This document shows, one piece after another, positions 8,922 through 16,088 of a DNA stretch of 64,000 bases (the stretch's first letter is position 1; each line of letters opens with the position of its first letter). This stretch comes from Bacteroidales bacterium (GTDB taxonomy: Bacteria > Bacteroidota > Bacteroidia > Bacteroidales > P3): NCBI GenBank assembly GCA_017429685.1, contig JAFROL010000018.1, positions 1 to 64,000 of the forward strand. The letters run 5' to 3'. The notes under the pieces were generated by a model that made no database searches, was not told the DNA's origin, and was given only the letters and a program-made list of their open reading frames with translations. The position numbers and the translations under genes are program-made.

Positions 8922-8963
8922 TTTTACAGCAATTATCAGCAATTTTACAGCAATTATCAGCAA
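8922..8963. repeat. Perfect tandem duplication of a 21-nt unit
   Basis: Positions 8922-8942 and 8943-8963 are identical. Each unit contains two CAGCAA sub-repeats (TTTTACAGCAA, then TTATCAGCAA). It lies between the 3' ends of the RM locus and the hydrogenase operon. Confidence 0.85.
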
Positions 8964-9055
8964 TTCTTCTTTAGAACGTGAATGTCCGTGAATTGCCATA
9001 AATGTCAATTTAATTTTTATACGCAAATTGTGGCTTAAATCTGACACAGGAACAA

Positions 9056-9093
9056 AAAAATCGAGTTGCCATTGATTGACAACTCGATTTTTA
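9056..9093. terminator. Bidirectional intrinsic terminator
   Basis: An 11-bp perfect stem, AAATCGAGTTG (9058-9068) with CAACTCGATTT (9080-9090), has an 11-nt loop. It is flanked by A residues on the left and T residues on the right, so it can act on either strand. It lies 33 nt beyond the stop codon of the minus-strand hydrogenase operon. Confidence 0.85.
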
Positions 9094-9125
9094 TCGATTT
9101 CGGACTATCGGTCCGTAAAATCATC

Positions 9126-9602
9126 TTATTTGTACTCGGCGAGGATGCCGGGAACCATATCGGGGGTCAGACGACCGTAGACCTTTTCGCCGATCATAGC
9201 GACGGGGGCGAGACCGCAGGCACCGACGCAGCGCAGCGTGTTCAGCGAGAACTTGCCGTCGGGGGTGCACTTGCCAATCTGGACGTTCAGTTCGCGGGCG
9301 AAAGCGTCGAGAACCTTCTCAGCACCACGCACGTAGCAAGCCGTACCGAGGCAGACATCGATAGGATGCTCGCCCTTGGGCTCCATCGTGAAGAAGCTGT
9401 AGAAAGAGACGATGCCGTATACGCGCGACACGGGGATATTCAGTTCGTGGGCGACGACTTCCTGCACCTCAGCGGGCAGATAGCCGAACTTGCCCTGCAC
9501 CTGGTGGAGGACGTTGATGACCTCGCCGGCACGGTTACCAAAGGATTTAGCAATCTCTTTGATGATGTTGACTTTATCTTCAGATAATTTGATATTTGCC
9601 AT
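9126..9602 (-). CDS. hndA: NADP-reducing hydrogenase subunit HndA / NuoE-like [2Fe-2S] protein
   Basis: A 158-residue thioredoxin-like ferredoxin subunit of the NuoE family. The four cluster cysteines lie in CLGTAC and CVGAC contexts. The start MANIKLSEDKV at 9602 is chosen because the 20 residues upstream come from a repeat-rich spacer and are not family-like. It is the last gene of the operon hndB-hndC-hndD-hndA. In [FeFe] hydrogenases of this type the subunit passes electrons between the NuoF-like NAD(P)H/FMN subunit and the catalytic subunit. Confidence 0.93.
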   Translation of the reverse strand: MANIKLSEDKVNIIKEIAKSFGNRAGEVINVLHQVQGKFGYLPAEVQEVVAHELNIPVSRVYGIVSFYSFFTMEPKGEHPIDVCLGTACYVRGAEKVLDAFARELNVQIGKCTPDGKFSLNTLRCVGACGLAPVAMIGEKVYGRLTPDMVPGILAEYK

Positions 9603-9617
9603 TGTATTTCTGTTTTT

Positions 9618-9686
9618 GTGACCCGTGACCTGTGACCTGTGATACGAACGAGTGCGTTTCACTGGTCACTGGTCACTTGTCACGGA
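9618..9686. repeat. 7-nt tandem repeats in opposite orientations (GTGACCT / TCACTGG)
   Basis: Units GTGACCC, GTGACCT, GTGACCT, GTGATAC (9618-9645) are followed by TCACTGG, TCACTGG, TCACTTG, TCACGGA (9659-9686). The two halves are roughly complementary and could form a long stem. The array fills the spacer between hndD and hndA. Confidence 0.8.
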
Positions 9687-9691
9687 TTAAT

Positions 9692-11458
9692 TTACTTTGT
9701 TGCTTCGAGTTTGTCTGATTTGTCGAAGTAGTGGGTGTGCAGCTGCTCGTGGCTGAGGTGGCCGCAGGGTTCGCCGTAGTACTCCTTGTAAATAGCCAAA
9801 ATCTCGGGGTTCTCGTGGCTCTTGCGGATGGGTTTGCCAGCATCCTCGCGGTAGATGGCTTCCATACGCTTGCGGATGATGTCGCTGTTGCCGTGGTGGT
9901 AGGGCTGGCCGGCACCGCCGATGCAGCCACCGGGGCAAGCCATAACCTCGATGAAGTGGTAGCCGTTGGGGTTGCCCTGACGTACCTGTTCCATCATCTT
10001 GCGTGCGTTGCCGAGGCTGTAGACGACAGCAATCTTCAGCGGGAAACCGTCGAAATCGATGGTGGCTTCCTTGACGCCGTCGAAACCGCGGGTCTCCATA
10101 AAGTCGATCTTCGGCAGGGTCTTGCCGGTGTGGACCTCGTAGGCGGTACGCAGAGCGGCCTCCATAACACCACCGGTGGCACCGAAAATGACGGCAGCAC
10201 CAGACGACTGGCCGAGAGGGCTGTCGAAGTCTTCTTCGGGCATATCGTTGAGGTCGAGGTTGCACTGGCGGATCATATGGGCAAGTTCGCGAGTGGTGAG
10301 CGAGTAGTTGACATCGCTGTCGCCGTTGACGCTGAGTTCCTCACGTGCGCGCTCGCTCTTCTTGGCAAGGCAAGGCATAATGGAGACGACGACGAGGTCT
10401 TCGCGTTTCACACCGAGCTTCGGAGCCAGGTAGTTCTTGGCAACGGCGCCGAACATACCCTGGGGCGACTTGGCTGTCGAGGGGTACTCGAGCAGGTCGG
10501 GGAAATTCTTCTCGTAGAAGGTGACCCAAGCGGGGCAGCAGGAGGTGAACATAGGCAGTTTGACCTCTTCGCCGGCGAGGGCTTTCTTGAGGCGGCCGAG
10601 GAGCTCGGTGCCTTCCTCCATAATGGTGAGGTCGGCGCTCCAGTCGGTGTCGTAGACCTGGTCGAAACCAAGACGACGGAGAGCGGCAGCCATTTTGCCG
10701 GTGACGATTTCGCCGGGTTTCATACCGAACTCTTCGCCGAGGGCAACGCGGACGGCGGGAGCGGTCTGGACGACGACCTTCTTGGTCGGGTCGGCGATAG
10801 CTTCCATAACTTTGGCGATGTCGTCAACAAGGGTGAGGGCTCCGACGGGGCACACCTGGACGCACTGGCCGCAGTTGACGCAGCTGCTGTCGCCAAGGTT
10901 CTGCTCGAAAGCGGGAGCAACAACGGCCTGGAAGCCACGGTTGACACCGCTCAGGGCACCGGCGGTCATAAACTTGTTGCACATCGTCTCGCAACGACGG
11001 CACATAACGCACTTGTCCATATCGCGATAGACACTGAGGGTCGAGTCCTTGCGGTAGGTCGAGGTTTCGCCCTTGAAGGGGATTTCCTTGATGCCGAGGC
11101 GTTTGGTGAGGCTCTGCAGTTCGCAGTCGCCGTTCTTCTCGCACTGGAGGCAGTCGTTCGGGTGGTCGCTGAGGATCAGCTCGACGACGGTCTTACGGGC
11201 GTTGATGACGCGTGCGCTGTGGGTCAGGACTTCCATACCCTCCATAACGTCGGTGGCGCAAGCGGGAGCCAGGTTGCGGCGGCCTTTGACTTCGACCACG
11301 CAGACGCGGCATCCGCCGGGTTTGTTTTCAAAATTCATTCCGTCCAGCTCGAAGTGGCAGAGGGTCGGAATATCGATACCGTTCATACGGGCAGCCTTGA
11401 GGATGGTGGTGCCTTCGGGAACTTGAATCGCTTTGTTATCTATTGTGAGATTAATCAT
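9692..11458 (-). CDS. hndD: [FeFe] hydrogenase catalytic subunit HydA/HndD
   Basis: A 588-residue catalytic subunit. Domains in order: plant-type [2Fe-2S] (C34, C50, C53, C67), NuoG-like His-Cys [4Fe-4S] (H99, C103, C106, C111), two [4Fe-4S] ferredoxin motifs (about 150-160 and 193-203), then the H-cluster domain with signatures TSCCPAW (305-311), MPCLAKK (361-367) and MACPGGC (506-512). A short C-terminal domain follows. It reduces protons to H2 or oxidises H2 with NAD(P) and possibly ferredoxin through the HndA/HndC partners. All H-cluster cysteines are intact. Confidence 0.97.
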   Translation of the reverse strand: MINLTIDNKAIQVPEGTTILKAARMNGIDIPTLCHFELDGMNFENKPGGCRVCVVEVKGRRNLAPACATDVMEGMEVLTHSARVINARKTVVELILSDHPNDCLQCEKNGDCELQSLTKRLGIKEIPFKGETSTYRKDSTLSVYRDMDKCVMCRRCETMCNKFMTAGALSGVNRGFQAVVAPAFEQNLGDSSCVNCGQCVQVCPVGALTLVDDIAKVMEAIADPTKKVVVQTAPAVRVALGEEFGMKPGEIVTGKMAAALRRLGFDQVYDTDWSADLTIMEEGTELLGRLKKALAGEEVKLPMFTSCCPAWVTFYEKNFPDLLEYPSTAKSPQGMFGAVAKNYLAPKLGVKREDLVVVSIMPCLAKKSERAREELSVNGDSDVNYSLTTRELAHMIRQCNLDLNDMPEEDFDSPLGQSSGAAVIFGATGGVMEAALRTAYEVHTGKTLPKIDFMETRGFDGVKEATIDFDGFPLKIAVVYSLGNARKMMEQVRQGNPNGYHFIEVMACPGGCIGGAGQPYHHGNSDIIRKRMEAIYREDAGKPIRKSHENPEILAIYKEYYGEPCGHLSHEQLHTHYFDKSDKLEATK

Positions 11459-11480
11459 TGTTTCTTCTTTAATTTTTTTC

Positions 11481-11519
11481 TAGTCGTACTAGCCGTACTA
11501 GTCGTACTAGTGTTACTAG
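11481..11519. repeat. 9-nt tandem repeat TAGTCGTAC, four units
   Basis: TAGTCGTAC, TAGCCGTAC, TAGTCGTAC and TAGTGTTAC lie head to tail at 11481-11516, followed by a partial TAG. The array occupies the spacer between hndC and hndD. Confidence 0.85.
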
Positions 11520-11531
11520 TTTAGACTATAA

Positions 11532-13346
11532 TTAATGAATAGAGATGGCACCGAATTTACAGTTGTTGATGCAAGCACCGCACTTGATGCACTTGGTGCT
11601 GTCGATTACCATCGAAGCCAGTTTGTGGCCGGGAGCGGTGTAGTCCGTGCGGCTGATAGCCTCGACGGGGCATCCCTTGGCGCACTTGCCGCAGCCGATG
11701 CACTTCTCGCGGTCGATGACATAGCTCATAAGTTTCTTGCAGACACCTGCACGGCACTTCTTGTCGACGACGTGCTCCACGTACTCGTCCCAGAAGTTGT
11801 CGAGGGTCGACAGGACGGGGTTCGGCGAGGTCTGGCCAAGGCCGCAAAGAGCGGTATCCTTGATAACGGCGGCCAGGTTGCGGAGTTCGGTAAGGTCTTC
11901 CATCGTACCGCGACCGTCGGTGATCTTCTCGAGGATTTCGCACAGACGCTTGTTGCCGATACGGCAGGGCGAGCACTTGCCGCAGCTCTCCTCGCAGGTG
12001 AACTCGAGGTAGAACTTGGCGATGGCGGGCATACAGCTGGTCTCGTCCATAACGACCATACCGCCCGAGCCCATCATCGAGCCGGCAGCCACGAGGCTGT
12101 CGTAGTCGATAGCGGTGTCGAGGTGCTTTGCGGTGAGGCAGCCGCCGGAAGGACCGCCGGTCTGGACGGCCTTGAACTGGCGTCCGTTCTTGATGCCACC
12201 GCCGATTTCGTAGATAATCTCACGCAGGGTGATGCCCATCGGGACTTCGATAAGACCCACGTTGTTGATCTGGCCTGCCAGAGCGAACACCTTGGTACCC
12301 TTCGATTTCTCGGTTCCGATGCTGCTGAACCAGGCAGCGCCTTTGGTGATGATGATAGGAACGTTGGCAAAGGTCTCGACGTTGTTGACGTTCGAGGGCT
12401 TGCCCATATAGCCGCTGACAGCGGGGAACGGGGGTTTCAGCGTGGGCTCGCCGCGCTGGCCTTCCATCGAGTGGATCAGAGCAGTCTCTTCACCGCAGAC
12501 GAAAGCGCCGGCACCGTAGCGGAGCTCGATGTCGAAATTGAAGCCGGTTCCGAGGATGTCGTCGCCGAGGAGGCCGTATTCGCGGGCCTGGGTGATGGCG
12601 ATTTTCAGACGCTCGATGGCGAGAGGATACTCGGCACGGATGTAGACCAGACCCTTGCTGGCACCGATGGCGTAGCCGCAGATGGCCATAGCCTCGACGA
12701 TGCTGTTGGGGTCGCCCTCAAGGATGGAACGGTCCATAAAGGCACCGGGGTCACCCTCGTCGGCGTTGCAGATGACGTACTTCTGGTCGGCTTTGTTCTT
12801 GGCGCAGAGTTCCCACTTCAGACCGGTGGGGAAGCCGGCGCCGCCACGGCCGCGGAGGCCAGAGGCCTTCATCTCGGCGATGACCTGCTCGGGGGTCATC
12901 TCGGTGAGGCACTTGGCCAGACCTTCGTAACCGCCGCGCGAGATGCTCTCTTCGATGTTCTCGGGATCAACGAAACCGCAGTTGCGCAGGGCGATACGGA
13001 TCTGCTTGCGGTAGAAGTCCATATGCTTCGAGTCGCTGACGTGCTCTTTGTTTTCGGGGTTGGTGTAGAGCAGGTCGGGCACCTTACGGCCTTTGATGAT
13101 GTGCTCGTTGACGATGCGCTCAGCATCCTCGGGTTTCACCTGTGTGTAGAAGGTGTTGTCGGGCATAATCTTGACGATGGGGCCGCGCTCGCAGAATCCG
13201 AAGCAGCCGGTCTTGATGACCTGTACGTCGTTGCTCAAACCCTTCTCGGCAAGGATATTCTTGAAGTTTTCGATAATCTGGAGGCTGTTGGAGCTTTTGC
13301 ATCCGGTACCGCCGCAGATTAGGATATGCATTTTGTATTTTGCCAT
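11532..13346 (-). CDS. hndC: NADP-reducing hydrogenase subunit HndC / NuoF-like flavoprotein (HydB)
   Basis: A 604-residue NuoF-type subunit. The N-terminus is a thioredoxin-like [2Fe-2S] domain (CGGTGC near residue 11 and TGCFGFC), followed by the FMN and NAD(H)-binding core with glycine-rich GLRGRGGAGFPTG, an SLBB region, the NuoF [4Fe-4S] motif ESCGKCSPCRIG, and a C-terminal pair of [4Fe-4S] motifs (CIGCGKCAKGC and CIKCGACINNC). It oxidises or reduces NAD(P)H and is where electron bifurcation would occur if this is the bifurcating type; sequence alone does not settle that. Confidence 0.96.
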   Translation of the reverse strand: MAKYKMHILICGGTGCKSSNSLQIIENFKNILAEKGLSNDVQVIKTGCFGFCERGPIVKIMPDNTFYTQVKPEDAERIVNEHIIKGRKVPDLLYTNPENKEHVSDSKHMDFYRKQIRIALRNCGFVDPENIEESISRGGYEGLAKCLTEMTPEQVIAEMKASGLRGRGGAGFPTGLKWELCAKNKADQKYVICNADEGDPGAFMDRSILEGDPNSIVEAMAICGYAIGASKGLVYIRAEYPLAIERLKIAITQAREYGLLGDDILGTGFNFDIELRYGAGAFVCGEETALIHSMEGQRGEPTLKPPFPAVSGYMGKPSNVNNVETFANVPIIITKGAAWFSSIGTEKSKGTKVFALAGQINNVGLIEVPMGITLREIIYEIGGGIKNGRQFKAVQTGGPSGGCLTAKHLDTAIDYDSLVAAGSMMGSGGMVVMDETSCMPAIAKFYLEFTCEESCGKCSPCRIGNKRLCEILEKITDGRGTMEDLTELRNLAAVIKDTALCGLGQTSPNPVLSTLDNFWDEYVEHVVDKKCRAGVCKKLMSYVIDREKCIGCGKCAKGCPVEAISRTDYTAPGHKLASMVIDSTKCIKCGACINNCKFGAISIH

Positions 13347-13436
13347 AATTCTCTTTTTTTGTTGAGATGTTGATATTGATGCGGAGTTATTGTTTCAGCA
13401 TTCCTGACGGATATCAGCATTCAACGTATGAACAAT

Positions 13437-13832
13437 TTATTTATCGATTGTTTCGTAATTGACGGGGATGATGCCCTCGACCAGTTCGCCGTTCTGGACG
13501 TATTTGGTCAGGATTTCATCGGCACGGTTGTTGTCGACGTGGCCGAAGACGATGGGGTCCTTGCCCGGCACGCGCACCTCGAGGGTGGGCTCGGCGTGGC
13601 AGTAGCCCATACATCCCGTCTGGGTGAACACAGCGGGGATGCCCAGCTCGTCAGCCTTCTGCATCATATGTTCCATTACTTGCTTGGCACCAGCTGCAAT
13701 ACCGCAGGTGGCCATAGCGACTTTGATTTGCACAAGCGACTCGGGATGCTCGGCTTTTTCGCGGACATCCAGATTCGACTGAAGCTTTTCTCTCATAGCC
13801 TTGAGGTCGGCCAGCGATTTAACTTTTGTCAT
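13437..13832 (-). CDS. hndB: HndB-like [2Fe-2S] ferredoxin-domain subunit
   Basis: A 131-residue protein with a thioredoxin-like [2Fe-2S] fold; cysteines fall in MATCGIAAG and QTGCMGYC. It is the first gene of the hydrogenase operon, 30 nt after a TATCTTTG-containing promoter region begins upstream. It corresponds to HndB of the Desulfovibrio HndABCD complex, an electron-transfer subunit. Confidence 0.88.
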   Translation of the reverse strand: MTKVKSLADLKAMREKLQSNLDVREKAEHPESLVQIKVAMATCGIAAGAKQVMEHMMQKADELGIPAVFTQTGCMGYCHAEPTLEVRVPGKDPIVFGHVDNNRADEILTKYVQNGELVEGIIPVNYETIDK

Positions 13833-13924
13833 TGTGTAAACTCCTTTTAATTAGTTTGTGGATTAATATTTATTTACTTGTTATATAATACGTTGTATAG
13901 AAATGTGCATAACATTTCACCGTG

Positions 13925-13955
13925 CAAAGATACGCATTTTTTATATATGTACAAC
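13925..13955 (-). promoter_or_regulatory. Promoter of the hydrogenase operon
   Basis: On the minus strand the -7 box TATCTTTG is at 13925-13932, and GTTG (13952-13955) sits 19 nt upstream as a near-match to the TTTG -33 box. Transcription would start about 85 nt upstream of hndB. Confidence 0.65.
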
Positions 13956-14142
13956 GTTTTCGGGAATTTTTTTCTTCCTTTTTTTTCGGCCGCTGCGTGT
14001 GCGATTTGTGCCGTGGCGGCGGCGGAGTTCCTAATCGGAAGAGAATCAGTGTGATGTGCGGACGGGATGCGGCTTTGGGCAGAACGGTGACCGGACCGGA
14101 CGGGCGGGGTCTCTGCGTCGCCTTTTCGGACATCGTTTGTAT

Positions 14143-14195
14143 GCAGTTCTTATATCGTTCTTATATTGCGGATATAAGAACGATATAAGAACTGC
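14143..14195. repeat. Long perfect palindrome, copy 1 of 3
   Basis: A 24-bp perfect stem (14143-14166 with 14172-14195) has the 5-nt loop TGCGG. Each arm is a tandem direct repeat of the 11-mer GTTCTTATATC. It lies downstream of the acyl-CoA transferase gene. The rest of the 13956-14280 spacer is GC-rich and shows no gene. Confidence 0.92.
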
Positions 14196-14280
14196 CTGTT
14201 TTGGATATGGAAAGGGGCGGAGCTGGCGGCTTGCGGCCGCGGCGTGTCGCCGGTTCCGGCGGTTGCTGTGGGTCAGGTGG

Positions 14281-15585
14281 TTAGCCTTCGTACTTGCATT
14301 TGTAGCGGCGTTCGTATTCCTCGATCAGCATCGGACGGAAGTCGGGGTGTGCGATTTTGATGAGGTCTTCGGCGCGGTGCTTGAGGGTGCGTCCCTTGAG
14401 GCGGGCGATGCCGTATTCGGTGACGAGGTAGTTGACGTCGTTGCGCGTCGTGCTGACGGCGGCGCCGGGTGTGAGGAACGGCTTGATGCGCGATATGGTG
14501 CCTCCGGCCGCTGTGCTGGGCATAGCGATGATGCTTTTGCCTTCGCGTGCCATCGAGGCGCCGCGCACAAAGTCGATCTGGCCGCCGATGCCGCTGTACT
14601 GGCGCATACCGATGCTTTCGCTGGCCACTTGTCCCATCAGGTCGACCTCGAGGCAGGAGTTGATGGATATCATCCTGTATTGCTGTGCGATGATGATGGG
14701 GTCGTTGGTGTAGTCGACGGGGTAGAGCTCGATGTCTTCGTTGCCGTCGATGAAGTTGTAGAGCTCGCGGCTGCCCATAATGAACGTTGCCACGGCCTTG
14801 CCCTTGTGGAGGGTTTTGCGGCTGCCGTTGATGATGCCTTGCTGCATCAGCTGCATCACGCCGTCGCTGAACATCTCGCTGTGGATGCCGAGGTCGTTTT
14901 TGTCGCCCAGCGACTGGAGCACGGCGTTGGGGATGGCGCCGATGCCCAGCTGCAGCGTGGAGCCGTCGGTGACCAGCGAGGCGCAGTTGCGTCCTATGGC
15001 CATCTCGACCTCGGAGGGTGCGTCGCTGTGCAGTTCGGGCAGGTGGTAGGCGCAGGGGATGATGTGGTCTATCTGCGACACGTGGATCATCGTGTCGCCG
15101 TATGTGAAGGGCATCATCTCGTTGGTTTCGATGATGACGCTTTTGGCCACGCGTATGGCTGCGAGGGCGTAGTCGCAGCTGACGCCCAGCGAGCAGTAGC
15201 CGTCGTCGTTGGGGGGTGTGGCCTGGAAGACGGCGACGTCGCAGGGTATCTCGTCGCCGATCATTTCGGGCACGTCGTGGAAGTAGGCGGGGAAGAAGTC
15301 GCCTTCGAGGTGGTTGACGGCTTCGCGCGAGTTGCCGCTGAGGAAGTTGCTGACGTGGCGGAAGTGGCCGTAGCAGCGCGGGTGCAGCAGCTCGTTGTCG
15401 CCAAGGGTGGTCATATGGAATATGAGCACGTCGTTGTAGTCTTCGCAGTGCTCGGCCATAGCGTGGGGTATTATGCGCGGCACGGCGGCGGCGTGGCCCA
15501 TCACCACGCAGTTGCCGTCGTGGATGTCTTTTATCGCTTTGTCGGGAGTCGACACTTTTTTTCTGTAGTCGTCTTTCCAGTTCAT
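14281..15585 (-). CDS. Acetyl-CoA hydrolase/transferase family (4-hydroxybutyrate or butyryl/propionyl CoA-transferase type)
   Basis: A 434-residue class I-like CoA-transferase. The start MNWKDDYRKKV at 15585 is chosen; an open upstream extension to 15744 is arginine-rich and not family-like. Features include a GIGAIPNAVLQSL glycine-rich motif (about 220), the probable catalytic Glu in GIHSEMFSDG (about 240), and the C-terminal GGQIDFVRGA and PSTAAGGTISRI motifs. It moves CoA between short-chain acids (acetate, butyrate, propionate, succinate or 4-hydroxybutyrate); the substrate cannot be read from sequence. A cobalamin riboswitch and a good promoter lie directly upstream, so expression is probably B12-responsive, which is unusual for this family. 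Confidence 0.9.
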   Translation of the reverse strand: MNWKDDYRKKVSTPDKAIKDIHDGNCVVMGHAAAVPRIIPHAMAEHCEDYNDVLIFHMTTLGDNELLHPRCYGHFRHVSNFLSGNSREAVNHLEGDFFPAYFHDVPEMIGDEIPCDVAVFQATPPNDDGYCSLGVSCDYALAAIRVAKSVIIETNEMMPFTYGDTMIHVSQIDHIIPCAYHLPELHSDAPSEVEMAIGRNCASLVTDGSTLQLGIGAIPNAVLQSLGDKNDLGIHSEMFSDGVMQLMQQGIINGSRKTLHKGKAVATFIMGSRELYNFIDGNEDIELYPVDYTNDPIIIAQQYRMISINSCLEVDLMGQVASESIGMRQYSGIGGQIDFVRGASMAREGKSIIAMPSTAAGGTISRIKPFLTPGAAVSTTRNDVNYLVTEYGIARLKGRTLKHRAEDLIKIAHPDFRPMLIEEYERRYKCKYEG

Positions 15586-15751
15586 TGTGTATGTTGTTTT
15601 TTCTTTGTTCTTTAGTTGTAAAAGGCTCTTTTGGCGCATTGTCGTGCGGCAACGCGTGCGGCAAAAAAAAGCGGGAAAACTTGCAGGACCCTCCGAAGGA
15701 TGAGTGGGTGTCGACAACCGCCTTTTTCGCGAAAGCATTGCCAATCATAGA

Positions 15752-15911
15752 GGCAGGTATCCTGGCTTGCCGACTCCGCGGGGCGCCTTCTCGGCCAGTG
15801 GCGGCCAATGGCATTGTGCCCTTTGTCTTGCGCCGGCTTACAGTTGCGCGACAGCTCACGATTTGCACGTGATTCCCTCTTGGTCCTCCCGTTTTCGGGG
15901 CGGAGACCTGA
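15752..15911 (-). promoter_or_regulatory. Cobalamin riboswitch
   Basis: Read on the minus strand, this leader contains GTGCAAATC (15860-15868), CAACTGTAA (15838-15846) and the B12 box GCCACTG (15796-15802) in canonical order, followed by GAGTCGGCAAGCCAGGATA. P1 closes by pairing CAGGT (15906-15910) with ACCTG (15754-15758), and a CCCCG/CGGG hairpin lies near the 5' end. It sits between a promoter at 15982-16012 and the acyl-CoA transferase start at 15585, with about 165 nt available for an expression platform that includes an eight-T run on the minus strand at 15664-15671. Confidence 0.92.
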
Positions 15912-15981
15912 ATGATGTTTTTAAACCAATGTGCTCATACGCCACACGTTGCGCCGTTGCCGGCATTGTGCAAACGTGTTG

Positions 15982-16012
15982 CAAAGATATGCATTTGTTT
16001 TGAATCGGCAAA
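15982..16012 (-). promoter_or_regulatory. Promoter driving the cobalamin riboswitch leader
   Basis: On the minus strand, -33 TTTG (16009-16012) and -7 TATCTTTG (15982-15989) are separated by 19 nt, a textbook Bacteroidetes promoter. Transcription would begin roughly 65 nt before the riboswitch P1. Confidence 0.82.
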
Positions 16013-16088
16013 ATAAAAAAATCACCTTGTTTCGGGCGCTTTGCCCTGGCGGGCGAAAGTCCTTGTGCCAAGGTGGCCTGTGCCCGGT

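Noticed and set aside
9731-13322. Long open frames antisense to the hydrogenase genes (about 600 codons each)
   Set aside because: They mirror GC-rich coding sequence, have no recognisable domains, and the minus-strand frames carry complete hydrogenase motifs.
14143-14195. Palindrome copies as simple intrinsic terminators
   Set aside because: No T-run follows in any copy, the loop varies and the arms are internally duplicated; copy 2 already follows a separate terminator.
14056-15615. 519-codon plus-strand frame opposite the CoA-transferase
   Set aside because: Low-complexity Val/Ala/Asp/His-rich translation typical of an antisense shadow; the opposite strand holds a full enzyme and riboswitch.
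15586-15744. Extended N-terminus of the CoA-transferase from 15744
   Set aside because: The extension is arginine-rich and unlike the family; MNWKDD at 15585 gives the usual N-terminus and leaves the riboswitch expression platform untranslated.
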